From Eggerthellaceae bacterium (lineage in GTDB: Bacteria > Actinomycetota > Coriobacteriia > Coriobacteriales > Eggerthellaceae), in contig JAFUCC010000171.1 of assembly GCA_017459925.1 (NCBI GenBank), positions 1 to 40,410 of the forward strand: 40,410 bases of DNA. Reading direction: 5' to 3'. The translations under genes and the position numbers were made by a program. Position 1 is the first letter of the stretch; each line of letters starts with the position of its first letter. This document shows, piece after piece, positions 16,041 through 24,453 of the stretch. Under the pieces are notes generated by a model. The model saw only the letters and a list, made by a program, of their open reading frames with translations. It made no database searches and was not told the origin of the DNA.

Positions 16041-16322
16041 ATGCAAAACAAGGAGAATCTGCAATACCTGCGCGATTACGTCATGGAGTTGTCGTTCCGC
16101 GCATGCGACGTAGAGGGCGCGCACGTCGTGAAGACCGGGGACGGCCCCGCGCCTGCGCAGCCGAAGAAGTGCGAGGTCGCCGCATTCGCGGACGGCGTGT
16201 GCATCACCGCAGCGGCCGTCGCGGCCCTCATCGACACGGGCCTGCCCGTCCTGGATGGCACTGAGCCCGACGTGCTGCTGACGAAGATCATCGCGAATTG
16301 GATCAAGACGAGGGAGGCGTAG
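16041..16322 (+). CDS. Hypothetical early protein
   Basis: A 93-aa protein starting at 16041 after a GGAGGAA site. Its first codons are AT-richer than the surroundings (MQNKENLQYLRDYVMELSFR). It has two parts: an N-terminal helix and a C-terminal helical segment (CITAAAVAALIDTGLPVLDG, LLTKIIANWIKTREA). It is unrecognised and precedes the recombination genes with 2 bases between stop and start. Confidence 0.55.
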   Translation: MQNKENLQYLRDYVMELSFRACDVEGAHVVKTGDGPAPAQPKKCEVAAFADGVCITAAAVAALIDTGLPVLDGTEPDVLLTKIIANWIKTREA

Positions 16323-16324
16323 CC

Positions 16325-17731
16325 ATGGCCAATCCGGTGAAGATCGACGCGCTCGAGGTCGAGAACGTCAAGCGCGTGAAGGCAGTGGCCATGGAGCCCG
16401 CGAAGGACGGCCTGACGGTCATCGGCGGCCGCAACGGCCAGGGCAAGACCAGCGTCATCGACGCGATCGCCTGGGCGCTCGGCGGCGAGAGGTTCCGCCC
16501 CGCCAACCCGAAGCGCGAGGGCGCAGCTGGCGACGCTCGGCTCAAGGTGGTGCTGGACAACGGCATCGTCGTGGAGCGCAAGGGCAAGAACGGCGCGCTC
16601 AAGGTGAGCGACCCGGCCGGGCGCAAGGCCGGCCAGAAGCTGCTCGACACGTTCGTGGAGACGCTCGCGCTCGACCTGCCGCGGTTCCTCAACGCCAGCG
16701 ACAAGGAGCGCGCGGAGGCGCTGCTCGGCATCTTGGGCATCGGCGACGAGCTCGCCGTGCTCGATAAGGAGCTCGCGACGCTCGAGAACCAGCGGCTGCT
16801 CGTGGGGCAGCAGGCGCGCGCCAAGCGGGGGCACGCCGACAGCATGCCGTTTTTCGCCGACGCGCCGGATGCGCCGGTGAGCGCCGCCGAGCTCATCAGG
16901 CAGCAGCAGGAGATACTCGCGCGCAACGGAGAGAACCAGCGCAAGCGCGAGCAGGTGCGCACCATCGAGGCGCGGCTCGCGGCGCAAGTCGAGGCGCGCG
17001 ACCTCGAGCAGGAGCGCCTGAACCGCCTGGCGGAGCAGATGTCAGAATCGCAGCAGAAGGTGTCGCGCATGAGCGACGAGTGCGTGCGGCTGCGCGGGGA
17101 GCTGGCACAGGCGGCCAAGACCGCCGAGCAGCTCGAGGACGAGTCCACGGAGGAGATCGAGGCCAGCATCGCGGCCATCGAGGAGACCAACGCGAAGGTG
17201 CGCGAGAACCAGGCGCGCCGCGAGGCGGAGGCCGACGCCGACGAGCTCGAGGACCAGTACCGGGAGATGGGCCGCCAGGTGGACGACGCGCGCCGAAAGC
17301 GCATGGCGCTGCTCGACGGGGCCGACCTGCCGGTCGATGGCCTGGGCGTCGAGGACGGCCGCCTCACCTACAACGGCCAACCGTGGGGCAACATGTCCGG
17401 CTCGGAGCAGCTGCGCGTGGCCACGGCGATCGTGCGCAGGCTCAAGCCCGAGTGCGGGTTCGTGCTCGTCGACAAGCTCGAGCAGATGGACCCGGAGACG
17501 CTCGCCGAGTTCGCGGCCTGGGCGCAAGACGAGGGCCTGCAGGTCATCGGCACGCGCGTCGGGACCGGCGACGAGTGCTCCATCGTCATCGAGGACGGAT
17601 ACGCCGCGGGCAGCGTGCCCGAGGCCGTGGAGCCGACGGACGGCCCCGCATCGGCCGAGGCGCTGGAACCCGCGCTCGTGGAACCGCAAGCCACGCAGCC
17701 CGTGACGCCGCCCTGGGCGCTCGGGGCATAG
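16325..17731 (+). CDS. SMC/RecF-like AAA ATPase
   Basis: A 468-aa ABC-type ATPase of DNA metabolism. It has an N-terminal Walker A (GRNGQGKTS, K41), a long coiled-coil arm at residues about 140-330 (Glu/Arg/Gln-rich), an ABC signature (MSGSEQLRVATA) and a Walker B (CGFVLVDKLEQMD). After the Walker B aspartate there is Lys where most SMC/Rad50 proteins have the catalytic Glu. Such ATPases accompany Sak4-type recombinases in phage replication modules. The start at 16325 has GGGAGG upstream. The C-terminus ends QPVTPPWALGA, similar to the end of the DUF669 protein two genes on. Confidence 0.8.
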   Translation: MANPVKIDALEVENVKRVKAVAMEPAKDGLTVIGGRNGQGKTSVIDAIAWALGGERFRPANPKREGAAGDARLKVVLDNGIVVERKGKNGALKVSDPAGRKAGQKLLDTFVETLALDLPRFLNASDKERAEALLGILGIGDELAVLDKELATLENQRLLVGQQARAKRGHADSMPFFADAPDAPVSAAELIRQQQEILARNGENQRKREQVRTIEARLAAQVEARDLEQERLNRLAEQMSESQQKVSRMSDECVRLRGELAQAAKTAEQLEDESTEEIEASIAAIEETNAKVRENQARREAEADADELEDQYREMGRQVDDARRKRMALLDGADLPVDGLGVEDGRLTYNGQPWGNMSGSEQLRVATAIVRRLKPECGFVLVDKLEQMDPETLAEFAAWAQDEGLQVIGTRVGTGDECSIVIEDGYAAGSVPEAVEPTDGPASAEALEPALVEPQATQPVTPPWALGA

Positions 17732-17743
17732 GAAGGAGCCATT

Positions 17744-18802
17744 ATGAACATCTCTACAGGAAAGAAACCGCGCGCGCAGAAGGTCGTGCTGTACGGCCCG
17801 GAGGGCATCGGCAAGACGAGCCTGGCCGCGCAGTTCCCCGACCCGCTGTTCATAGACACCGAGGGCGGCACGGCGTGCTACGACGTGAAACGCGCCGACC
17901 CCTCGCCCACGTCCTGGGCGATGCTCATGGGATACGTGGACGAGGTCGCACGCGGCGGCGTGGGATGCTCCACGCTCGTCATCGACACCGCCGACTGGGC
18001 GGAGCGCCTTTGCATGGCCAAGGTGCTCGCCGACAAGGGGTGGAAGGGCATCGAGGACGCGCCGTACGGCCGCGGCTACAAGTACGTCGTGGAGGAGTTC
18101 GGCCGTCTGCTCGACCGGCTCTCCGACGTGGCCGAGGCGGGCGTGAACGTCGTGGTGACGGCCCATGCCCGCGTGAAGCGGTGCGACCAGCCCGACGAGT
18201 TCGGCACGTACGACCGCTGGCAGCTCAAGCTGCAGGACACGCCGAACGCGTCCAACGCGAGCATGCTCAAGGAATGGGCCGACATGCTGCTGTTCCTCAA
18301 CTACCAGACGGAGGTCGTGAAGGACGAGAACGGCAAGGCCAAGGGCACCGGCGGCAAGCGCACCATGTACACGACGCACGCGCCGGCATGGGACGCGAAG
18401 AACCGCCACGGGCTGCCCGAGAAGCTGCCGCTGGGATACGAGGGCATCGCGGCGTGCATTCCCGACATGCGGGGAGCTGGGACACCGTCCAAGAGGCCCG
18501 CGCCCGAGCCGCCCGTGAAACTCAAGTTCACGGAGGTGGAGCCGGATGCGCAGGAGCCCGCAGCGGACAGCGCGGCCCCCGTTTCCGGAATCGACCGCGG
18601 CGCGTACCCGGAGCACATGGGGCCGCTGCTCGACCTCATGGAGGCGTCCGGCGCATCCGAGGCCGACGTGACGAGCTACGTCGAGGCGCAGGGATGGTAC
18701 CCGAAGGGCACGCCGCTCGGGAACTACGAGGCGGGCGCCGTGGGTTGGCTCGTGGCCAACTGGGCCACCGTCGGCAAAGACATCCCCACGCCCATCAAGT
18801 AA
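17744..18802 (+). CDS. RecA-fold ATPase, Sak4-like (AAA_24)
   Basis: A 352-aa protein. Walker A is GPEGIGKTS (K24). A FIDTEGG motif follows, then Walker B TLVIDTADW (about residues 82-90) and a sensor region VVVTAHARVKR. Residues 1-245 form the ATPase core. The C-terminal 110 residues hold a Pro/Ala-rich linker and a small helical domain (HMGPLLDLMEASGASEADV). Sak4-like proteins promote single-strand annealing and recombination together with a phage ssDNA-binding protein, here probably the DUF669 protein downstream. GGAAGGAG precedes the ATG. Confidence 0.8.
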   Translation: MNISTGKKPRAQKVVLYGPEGIGKTSLAAQFPDPLFIDTEGGTACYDVKRADPSPTSWAMLMGYVDEVARGGVGCSTLVIDTADWAERLCMAKVLADKGWKGIEDAPYGRGYKYVVEEFGRLLDRLSDVAEAGVNVVVTAHARVKRCDQPDEFGTYDRWQLKLQDTPNASNASMLKEWADMLLFLNYQTEVVKDENGKAKGTGGKRTMYTTHAPAWDAKNRHGLPEKLPLGYEGIAACIPDMRGAGTPSKRPAPEPPVKLKFTEVEPDAQEPAADSAAPVSGIDRGAYPEHMGPLLDLMEASGASEADVTSYVEAQGWYPKGTPLGNYEAGAVGWLVANWATVGKDIPTPIK

Positions 18803-18832
18803 ATCTAACCGACTAGGAAGGAACTGGGAGAC

Positions 18833-19321
18833 ATGGCATACGAGAACGACGCATACGACGGCTTCGACTCCGTGATCGGCGAGGAGGCCGACGAGGGCGG
18901 GTTCGTCCTGCTGCCGGACGGCGAGTACCCGTTCACGGTGACGAAAATGGAGAAGGAGCGCTTCAGCGGCTCCGAGAACATCGCCCCGTGCTGGCTGGCC
19001 GTCGTGACGCTGCAGGTGGACGGCGGAGAGCTCGGCCGCGCGAGCGTGTTCCACCGGCTGTACATGGTCAAGAAGCAGGCGTGGAAGGTCAAGCAGCTGT
19101 TCGTCGGCGTGGGGCTGGTGGACAAGGACGCGAAGTCCTTCGCCCCGCCCTGGAACCAGCTGATCGGCGCGTCGGGCGTCGTGAAGCTCGGGCACCACGA
19201 GCACAACGGCAAGACGTACAACGACGTGGACCGCATCCTGCACCCGGCCGCGGCGGCGGAGGCCGCGGCCAGGCAGGTGTCCGCGCAGCCGGCCGCCCCG
19301 ACCCCTCCGTGGGGCAAGTAG
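18833..19321 (+). CDS. DUF669 protein, probable ssDNA-binding protein
   Basis: A 162-aa protein with the compact beta-barrel pattern of DUF669 (PF05037): LLPDGEYPFTVTKMEKERFSG, VVTLQVDGGELG, VFHRLYMVKKQAWKVKQLFV, IGASGVVKLGHHEHNGKTYNDV. DUF669 members sit beside annealases and helicases in phage genomes and are thought to act as ssDNA-binding proteins. A disordered Ala/Pro tail ends in TPPWGK; terminal aromatic tips of this sort recruit partner proteins in many SSBs. It lies between the Sak4-like ATPase and the helicase, 1 base before the latter. Confidence 0.8.
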   Translation: MAYENDAYDGFDSVIGEEADEGGFVLLPDGEYPFTVTKMEKERFSGSENIAPCWLAVVTLQVDGGELGRASVFHRLYMVKKQAWKVKQLFVGVGLVDKDAKSFAPPWNQLIGASGVVKLGHHEHNGKTYNDVDRILHPAAAAEAAARQVSAQPAAPTPPWGK

Positions 19322-19322
19322 G

Positions 19323-20957
19323 ATGGCCGCCATGGAGCTGCGGCCGTACCCGCAGCTGGCGCGCGAGGCCGTCGAGCGCGAGTGGGACGAGGGCCGGGGG
19401 CGCACGCTCCTGGTCCTGCCCACGGGCACCGGCAAGACCATCGTGTTCGCCGCGATCGCCGAGGACATGGCGAGGAGGGGCCTGCGCGGCCTCGTCCTCG
19501 CCCACCGCGGCGAGCTGCTGGAGCAGGCCGCCGACAAGATAAAGAGGGCCACGGGCATGACGTGCGCCGTGGAGAAGGCCGAGAGCACGTCCCTGGGCGC
19601 GCTCAACATGGTCACCGTGGGCAGCGTCCAGTCCCTGATGCAGGACAAGCGCCTCGAGCGGTTCGACCGCGGCAAGTTCGCGTGGATAGTCGTGGACGAG
19701 GCGCACCACTGCCTCTCCGACAGCTACCAGAAGGTGCTGCAGCATTTCGACACGGCCAACGTCCTGGGCGTGACCGCCACGCCCGACCGCGGCGACCGCA
19801 AGAACCTGGGCGCGTACTTCGACAGCCTGGCGTTCGAGTACGGCATGCCGCAGGCCATAAAAGACGGGTACCTGTGCCCCATCGAGGCGCAGACCATCCC
19901 GCTCTCGCTCGACCTGACGGGCGTGAAGATGAGCAACGGCGACTTCTCGGCGGGCGACCTGGGCACGGCGCTCGACCCTTACCTCGGGCAGATCGCCGAC
20001 GAGATGCTCGCGGCTGGCTGCAAGGAGCGCCGCACGGTGGTCTTCCTGCCGCTGATCGCGACCTCGCAGAAGTTCGCGCACCTGCTGCGGCAGCGCGGGT
20101 TCCGCGCGGCCGAGGTGAACGGGCAGTCGGCGGACCGCGCCCAGGTGCTGGCCGACTTCGACGCCGGCAGGTACGACGTGCTGTGCAACTCCATGCTGCT
20201 CACCGAGGGCTGGGACTGCCCGGCCGTCGACTGCATCGTCGTTCTGCGCCCCACGAGGGTGCGGAGCCTCTACGCGCAGATGGTGGGCCGCGGGACGCGC
20301 CTGTCGCCCGAGACGGGCAAGGAGTCGCTCCTGCTGCTCGACTTCCTGTGGCACACGGCGAACCACGAGCTGGTGCACCCGGCGCACCTGATCGCCGGGG
20401 ACGAGGACCTGGCGCGGTGCATGACCAGGCGCATCGAGGAGGCAGGCGGGCCGATGGACCTCGAGGAGGCCGAGGAGGCCGCCAGGGGCGACGTGATACG
20501 CGAGCGCGAGGAGGCGCTGGCCCAGAAGCTGGCAGAGCAGCGCAAGAAGAAGCGCCGCCTGGTCGACCCGCTGCAATTCGAGATGAGCATCGCCGACGCC
20601 GACCTGGCGGGCTACGTGCCGCAGTTCGCTTGGGAGATGGCCCCCGTGACCGCCCAGCAGGCCGAGGCATTGGAGAAGAACGGCATATTCGCCGAGGGCG
20701 TGGAGTGCACCGGCAAGGCGTCGCTCCTGCTCGACCGCCTGCGCAAGCGCCGCGAGGCGGGCCTGGCGACCGCAAAGCAGATACGCTGCCTCGAGAAGTA
20801 CGGCTTCCAGCACGTCGGCACGTGGGACTCGGCTGACGCGAGCGCCATGATCACGCGCATCGCCGCGCTCGGCTGGAAGCACGCGCCGCGCGGCGTGGAC
20901 CCCGCGACGTACGTGCCAGAGCCCAAGGCCGAGATGCCGTCCGGGTGGTGGTCGTGA
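19323..20957 (+). CDS. SF2 DEAD/DEAH-box helicase
   Basis: A 544-aa helicase. Motif I is LPTGTGKT (K38), motif Ia LAHRGELLEQA, motif II VVDEAHH (D125-H128), motif III VTATPDRGD, and motifs IV-VI are VVFLPLIATSQKFA, LTEGWDCPAVDCIVVLRPT and QMVGRGTRLSPE. The C-terminal third (about 370-544) has a basic helical segment (LAEQRKKKRRLVD) and a region reused in related phage helicases (LATAKQIRCLEKYGF). It would unwind DNA in phage replication or recombination. The preferred start is 19323, and a second ATG three codons in is possible. It overlaps the next gene by one base (TGATG). Confidence 0.9.
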   Translation: MAAMELRPYPQLAREAVEREWDEGRGRTLLVLPTGTGKTIVFAAIAEDMARRGLRGLVLAHRGELLEQAADKIKRATGMTCAVEKAESTSLGALNMVTVGSVQSLMQDKRLERFDRGKFAWIVVDEAHHCLSDSYQKVLQHFDTANVLGVTATPDRGDRKNLGAYFDSLAFEYGMPQAIKDGYLCPIEAQTIPLSLDLTGVKMSNGDFSAGDLGTALDPYLGQIADEMLAAGCKERRTVVFLPLIATSQKFAHLLRQRGFRAAEVNGQSADRAQVLADFDAGRYDVLCNSMLLTEGWDCPAVDCIVVLRPTRVRSLYAQMVGRGTRLSPETGKESLLLLDFLWHTANHELVHPAHLIAGDEDLARCMTRRIEEAGGPMDLEEAEEAARGDVIREREEALAQKLAEQRKKKRRLVDPLQFEMSIADADLAGYVPQFAWEMAPVTAQQAEALEKNGIFAEGVECTGKASLLLDRLRKRREAGLATAKQIRCLEKYGFQHVGTWDSADASAMITRIAALGWKHAPRGVDPATYVPEPKAEMPSGWWS

Positions 20958-21262
20958 TGGCCGAGAGGTTCGACCGCGAGGACGAGAGGCGCGAGCTACG
21001 CAAGCTCATCGACCGTTACCAGGAGCGCGCCGACTACTACGAGTACGAGTACCAGGTGAACGGCATGGCCAGCCACGAGCGGGCCTGGATGCGAAACGAG
21101 CGCATGGCCGACGCCCTGCGCATGGCGCTGAACGGCTCGTCCGTGCTCGACAAGTACCACGACCTGCGGATGCGGGTGATGGAGCTGGACGCGGGCGATG
21201 CCGCGAGGCTCGCGCAGCAGGTGGAGCGCCTGCAGAAGACGATCGGGGAGGGGGACGCATGA
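20957..21262 (+). CDS. Small hypothetical protein of the replication operon
   Basis: A 101-aa, almost wholly helical, highly charged protein (ERFDREDERRELRKLIDRYQ, LDAGDAARLAQQVERLQKT), probably a coiled coil. It starts in the TGATG overlap with the helicase gene and overlaps the next gene by 4 bases. I do not recognise the family. Tight coupling suggests it acts with the helicase or the downstream DNA-binding protein. Confidence 0.6.
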   Translation: MAERFDREDERRELRKLIDRYQERADYYEYEYQVNGMASHERAWMRNERMADALRMALNGSSVLDKYHDLRMRVMELDAGDAARLAQQVERLQKTIGEGDA

Positions 21263-21933
21263 TGGCGATGAAACGCACGGACTTGCGCGAGAGGAACCTG
21301 GAGCGCGAAAAACAACTCAAGCAACACCTCATGGAAACGACGGACGGCCTTGAAGATTGCGGCAAAAGCTCGCACGGACGCTTCGTGTCGGGCTGCCGTT
21401 GCCGTGCGTGCCGCGATGCGAACAACGCCTACAAGCGCCAGCGTGTGCGCAACAAGGCGTACGGCCGCCCGAGCTACCTGGTGGACGCCGAGCCGGTGCG
21501 CCAGCGCATACGCAAGCTGCAATCGATGGGCTACACCTACGACGAGATAGAGCGCCTGTCCGGCGTGGGCCACACGACCATCCACGGCATCATGGTCGAG
21601 CACTGGCGGACCGGCAAGCCCGTCAAGCGCTGCAAGCGCGCCACGAAGGACGCGATATTCGGCATCAGGGGCCAGCGGCGCGTCACGCAGGGCCAGAAGA
21701 TGGACGCATCCGAGATGGTGAACGACTGCCGCCGCTGGATGGACGCGGGGCTGTCCGTGGCGGCCATATCCCGCACGTCCGGCCTCGACCGCCAGATATA
21801 CGACGCGCTCCTGCACGGCAGGCGCTCCAAGGTGTTCGCCAGGACGCTGCATGCGCACCGCTCGGCGCGCCCGACGCTGGACAGGATGGCGGGCAGCTAC
21901 ATGCCCGACGCGATGGAAGTTATCGGGCTGTGA
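21259..21933 (+). CDS. Zinc-finger/HTH DNA-binding protein
   Basis: A 224-aa basic protein. Residues about 32-58 contain a probable zinc site (CGKSSHGRFVSGCRCRAC) followed by DANNAYKRQR, a pattern common in DNA-binding proteins of actinobacterial phages. Two HTH-like segments follow, at about 85-115 (LQSMGYTYDEIERLSGVGHT) and 160-185 (WMDAGLSVAAISRTSGLDRQ). It could bind the nearby origin or act as a late regulator; its place before the primase fits either. It starts in an ATGA overlap with the previous gene. Confidence 0.65.
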   Translation: MMAMKRTDLRERNLEREKQLKQHLMETTDGLEDCGKSSHGRFVSGCRCRACRDANNAYKRQRVRNKAYGRPSYLVDAEPVRQRIRKLQSMGYTYDEIERLSGVGHTTIHGIMVEHWRTGKPVKRCKRATKDAIFGIRGQRRVTQGQKMDASEMVNDCRRWMDAGLSVAAISRTSGLDRQIYDALLHGRRSKVFARTLHAHRSARPTLDRMAGSYMPDAMEVIGL

Positions 21934-21944
21934 GGAGGAAGGAG

Positions 21945-24158
21945 ATGATCGGGCCGATGGACGATAGGACGTACGTGCCGGCCGCGCTCGAGTACCTGGA
22001 CCCGGCGGTCCTGGACTACGGCGAGTGGGCTGAGGTCGGCATGGCGCTGCACGCGGAGGGATACGGCGTTGACACATGGGAGGAGTGGAGCCGGCGCGAC
22101 CCGGCGAGGTTCCATCCCGGCGAGTGCGCCAGGAAGTGGGCGTCGTTCGGAAACTCCCCGAATAAGGTGGCCGGGGGCACCATCGTGCAGATGGCCCGCG
22201 AGAGGGGCTGGACTCCGCCGCGGCGCCCCTGGGACGGGCCGGACGGCGACGAGGCGATGGAGTGGGACGCGCCGATCATCTGCGACCCGTCCTGGCTCGA
22301 GCCCGCCGAGCTGCCGGAGCGCCCCTGGGACCCGGTCTCTGAGGCCGTGCGCTACCTGGAGTCCGTGTTCGACGCCGAGGACGTGGTCGGCTACGTGACG
22401 ACCTCGTTCAAAGGCGACGACGGGCGCTGGAAGCCCTCGGGCAAGGGGGCCTATGACCGAACCGCGGGCAAGCTCGTCGAGGACCTGCGGCGCACGCGCT
22501 CCATCGAGGACGCGCTGGGCACCGCGGAACCGGATGCGGGCGCGTGGATACGCTTCAACCCGCTGACGGGAGCGGGCGTGCGCAACGCCGACGTGGCAGA
22601 GTTCCGCCATGCGCTCGTCGAGTCCGACGAGCTCGACCAGGAGCGGCAGCTGGCGCTCATCCGCGAGCTGCAGCTGCCGTGCTCGGCCATCGTGGACTCC
22701 GGCGGCAAGAGCATACACGCGATCGTGCGCGTGGACGCGGCAGACTACGCCGAGTACCGCAGGCGAGTGGACTACCTGTACAGGGTGTGCGAGCGGCACG
22801 GCCTCAAGGTCGACCAGCAGAACAAGAACCCGAGCCGCCTGTCGAGGTGCCCAGGCTTCATGCGTGCCGGCAATCCGCAGAGGCTCGTGTCCGGGCCATG
22901 CGGCAAGGCGTCCTGGGCCGAGTGGGTCGAGTTCGTGGAGGAATCCGAGGACGGGCTACCCGAGATAGAGCAGTTCCGCTACGGGGACGTGCCCGAACCC
23001 ATACCGGAGGTCGTGGAGGGCCTTATCTGCGAGGGCGACAAGGTGATGCTCGCGAGCGCGAGCAAGGCCGGCAAGTCGTACGCGGCCATCGAGCTCGCCG
23101 TGGCCATAGCCGAGGGGGCCGAGTGGCTCGGGCGCAGGTGCGAGCAGGGCAAGGTGCTCTACGTGAACCTCGAACTGAAGCCGGCCAAGCGCCAGGAGCG
23201 CATGCGCATGGTCTACGACGCCATGGGGCTCGAGCCGGCGCATGCGTCGGATATCGGGTACATGGACCTGCGCGGCAAGGCCGTCGCCCTGGACAAGCTG
23301 GCGCGCTCGATCGTGCGCAGGGCGGCGAACCGCGGGTACCGGGCCGTCATCATCGACCCGCTGTACAAGGTCATGGAGGGCGAGGAGAACGACCAGGCGG
23401 CGGTGAAGAGGTTCTGCCTGAACCTCGACTACCTGACCGACAGGCTGGGGGCCGTGGTGTTCTTCGTGCACCACTACAGCAAGGGCGACCAGTGGGGCAA
23501 GTCCGCCATCGACCGCGCGAGCGGCTCGGGCGTGTTCGCCCGCGACGCCGACGCGCTGCTCAACGCCACCGAGCTCGAGCTGGACGAGGCCCAGAGGCGG
23601 CAGCGCGAGGACCTGTGGGTCGGCGACGCGTGCCGGGCGTACCTGGCGGCCAACGTGCCGAACTGGGAATCGCTGATCGACGCCGACGCGTCCCTGGCAG
23701 GCGGCGACAAGCTGGTCTCGGAGTGCCGCCGCGTGCTCGACCCGCTGAGGCTGTCGGGCGGGCTGCTCGCGGCGGTGCACGCCGCGCGCGGGAAGGCGGC
23801 CGAGGAGAAGGCGTTCCGCATCGAGGGCACGTTCCGCGAGCTGCCGGCGCAGACCATCGACGTGTGGTTCTCCCGGCCGCTGCACACGGTCGACGCGACC
23901 GGCATCCTGGGCGACATCAAGCCCGATGGCAACAACTGGGACGGGAAAGGCCACGACCGCCGCAAGAAGACCCCGGAGCAGCGCAGGAAGGAGCGCAAGA
24001 AGGCCCTCGAGGACGCGTTCTCGACCATCGACACGGGGGACGGCGTCACGGTCAAGGACCTCGCCGGGTTCATGGGCGCGAGCGAGAAGACGGTCAAGAA
24101 CCACATCGCCGAGCACGGCGGGTTCTGGGTCAAAAACGGGACAGTCGGCAGGAAGTGA
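21945..24158 (+). CDS. Primase-helicase (PriCT-2/AEP-like plus RepA-type ATPase)
   Basis: A 737-aa replication protein. Residues 10-85 match the PriCT-2 primase-associated domain (WAEVGMALHAEGYGVDTWEE). Residues about 130-330 resemble an archaeo-eukaryotic primase-like domain (IRFNPLTGAGVRNADVAEF, SAIVDSGGKSIHAIVRVD, NKNPSRLSRCPGFMRAG). Residues about 360-560 are a RepA-like hexameric helicase core with Walker A SASKAGKS (K377) and Walker B VIIDPLY (D471), plus a VVFFVHHYSKG motif. The last 80 residues hold a small HTH (VTVKDLAGFMGASEKTVKNH) suited to origin binding. GGAGGAAGGAG precedes the ATG at 21945. The repeat-rich region directly downstream is the likely origin. Confidence 0.85.
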   Translation: MIGPMDDRTYVPAALEYLDPAVLDYGEWAEVGMALHAEGYGVDTWEEWSRRDPARFHPGECARKWASFGNSPNKVAGGTIVQMARERGWTPPRRPWDGPDGDEAMEWDAPIICDPSWLEPAELPERPWDPVSEAVRYLESVFDAEDVVGYVTTSFKGDDGRWKPSGKGAYDRTAGKLVEDLRRTRSIEDALGTAEPDAGAWIRFNPLTGAGVRNADVAEFRHALVESDELDQERQLALIRELQLPCSAIVDSGGKSIHAIVRVDAADYAEYRRRVDYLYRVCERHGLKVDQQNKNPSRLSRCPGFMRAGNPQRLVSGPCGKASWAEWVEFVEESEDGLPEIEQFRYGDVPEPIPEVVEGLICEGDKVMLASASKAGKSYAAIELAVAIAEGAEWLGRRCEQGKVLYVNLELKPAKRQERMRMVYDAMGLEPAHASDIGYMDLRGKAVALDKLARSIVRRAANRGYRAVIIDPLYKVMEGEENDQAAVKRFCLNLDYLTDRLGAVVFFVHHYSKGDQWGKSAIDRASGSGVFARDADALLNATELELDEAQRRQREDLWVGDACRAYLAANVPNWESLIDADASLAGGDKLVSECRRVLDPLRLSGGLLAAVHAARGKAAEEKAFRIEGTFRELPAQTIDVWFSRPLHTVDATGILGDIKPDGNNWDGKGHDRRKKTPEQRRKERKKALEDAFSTIDTGDGVTVKDLAGFMGASEKTVKNHIAEHGGFWVKNGTVGRK

Positions 24159-24164
24159 GCGTGG

Positions 24165-24383
24165 TGGAAGAAAGCGGGTTTTTCCCAAAACTTCCAGTTT
24201 CCGGAATTGGAAGAAAAAAGCGGGTATTTTCCCCTCCTTCCAAAGTTTCCGAACCGGAAGAAAAAAGCCAGTTTTTCCGCTTTGTTCCGAAAGTGGAAGA
24301 AAAAGTACCCCCCTAAAGGGGGGTAGAAAGCAAGTTTCCGACCGGTAGTCGGGTGGACGGAAAGCCGCCCAAGGGGTGGCGGC
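24165..24383 (+). repeat. Iteron-like repeats and hairpins: probable replication origin
   Basis: This AT-richer non-coding stretch after the primase-helicase gene contains four spaced copies of GGAAGAAA(AAA)GC, beginning at 24166, 24209, 24256 and 24295 (spacing 43, 47 and 39). The last three are each preceded by TTCCG, forming TTCC-N5/6-GGAA dyads. A fifth half-site (AGTTTCCG) lies at 24333. Next come a perfect hairpin TACCCCCC-TAAA-GGGGGGTA (24306-24325), a CCGAC/GTCGG dyad (24338-24352) inside a TTTCCG/CGGAAA pair, and a GCCGCC/GGCGGC stem (24364-24383). Repeats plus AT tracts beside the replication initiator are the classic layout of a phage or plasmid origin. The remainder to 24453 holds nothing I recognise. 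Confidence 0.65.
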
Positions 24384-24453
24384 GTTTCCTACCACGACCA
24401 CCGACAGCCGCGCGGGGAAAACGGATTGGAAGAGAGGAAGGCGGAACAAGACG

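Noticed and set aside
17042..19675. Very long open frame on the minus strand (877 codons) opposite the ATPase and Sak4-like genes
   Set aside because: High GC makes long antisense frames common. This one has low-complexity Arg/His/Gly-rich sequence and lies over well-supported + strand genes.
24165..24305. Repeats after the primase gene as a CRISPR array
   Set aside because: Repeats are short, imperfect and unevenly spaced by 39-47 bases, with spacers that resemble each other and no cas genes. An origin fits better.
24159..24348. Repeat region read as coding (peptides such as SFRNWKKKAG and SFRTGRKKPV in one frame)
   Set aside because: The frame has no start with a ribosome site, and the repeats keep DNA dyads, not a reading frame (spacing not a multiple of three).
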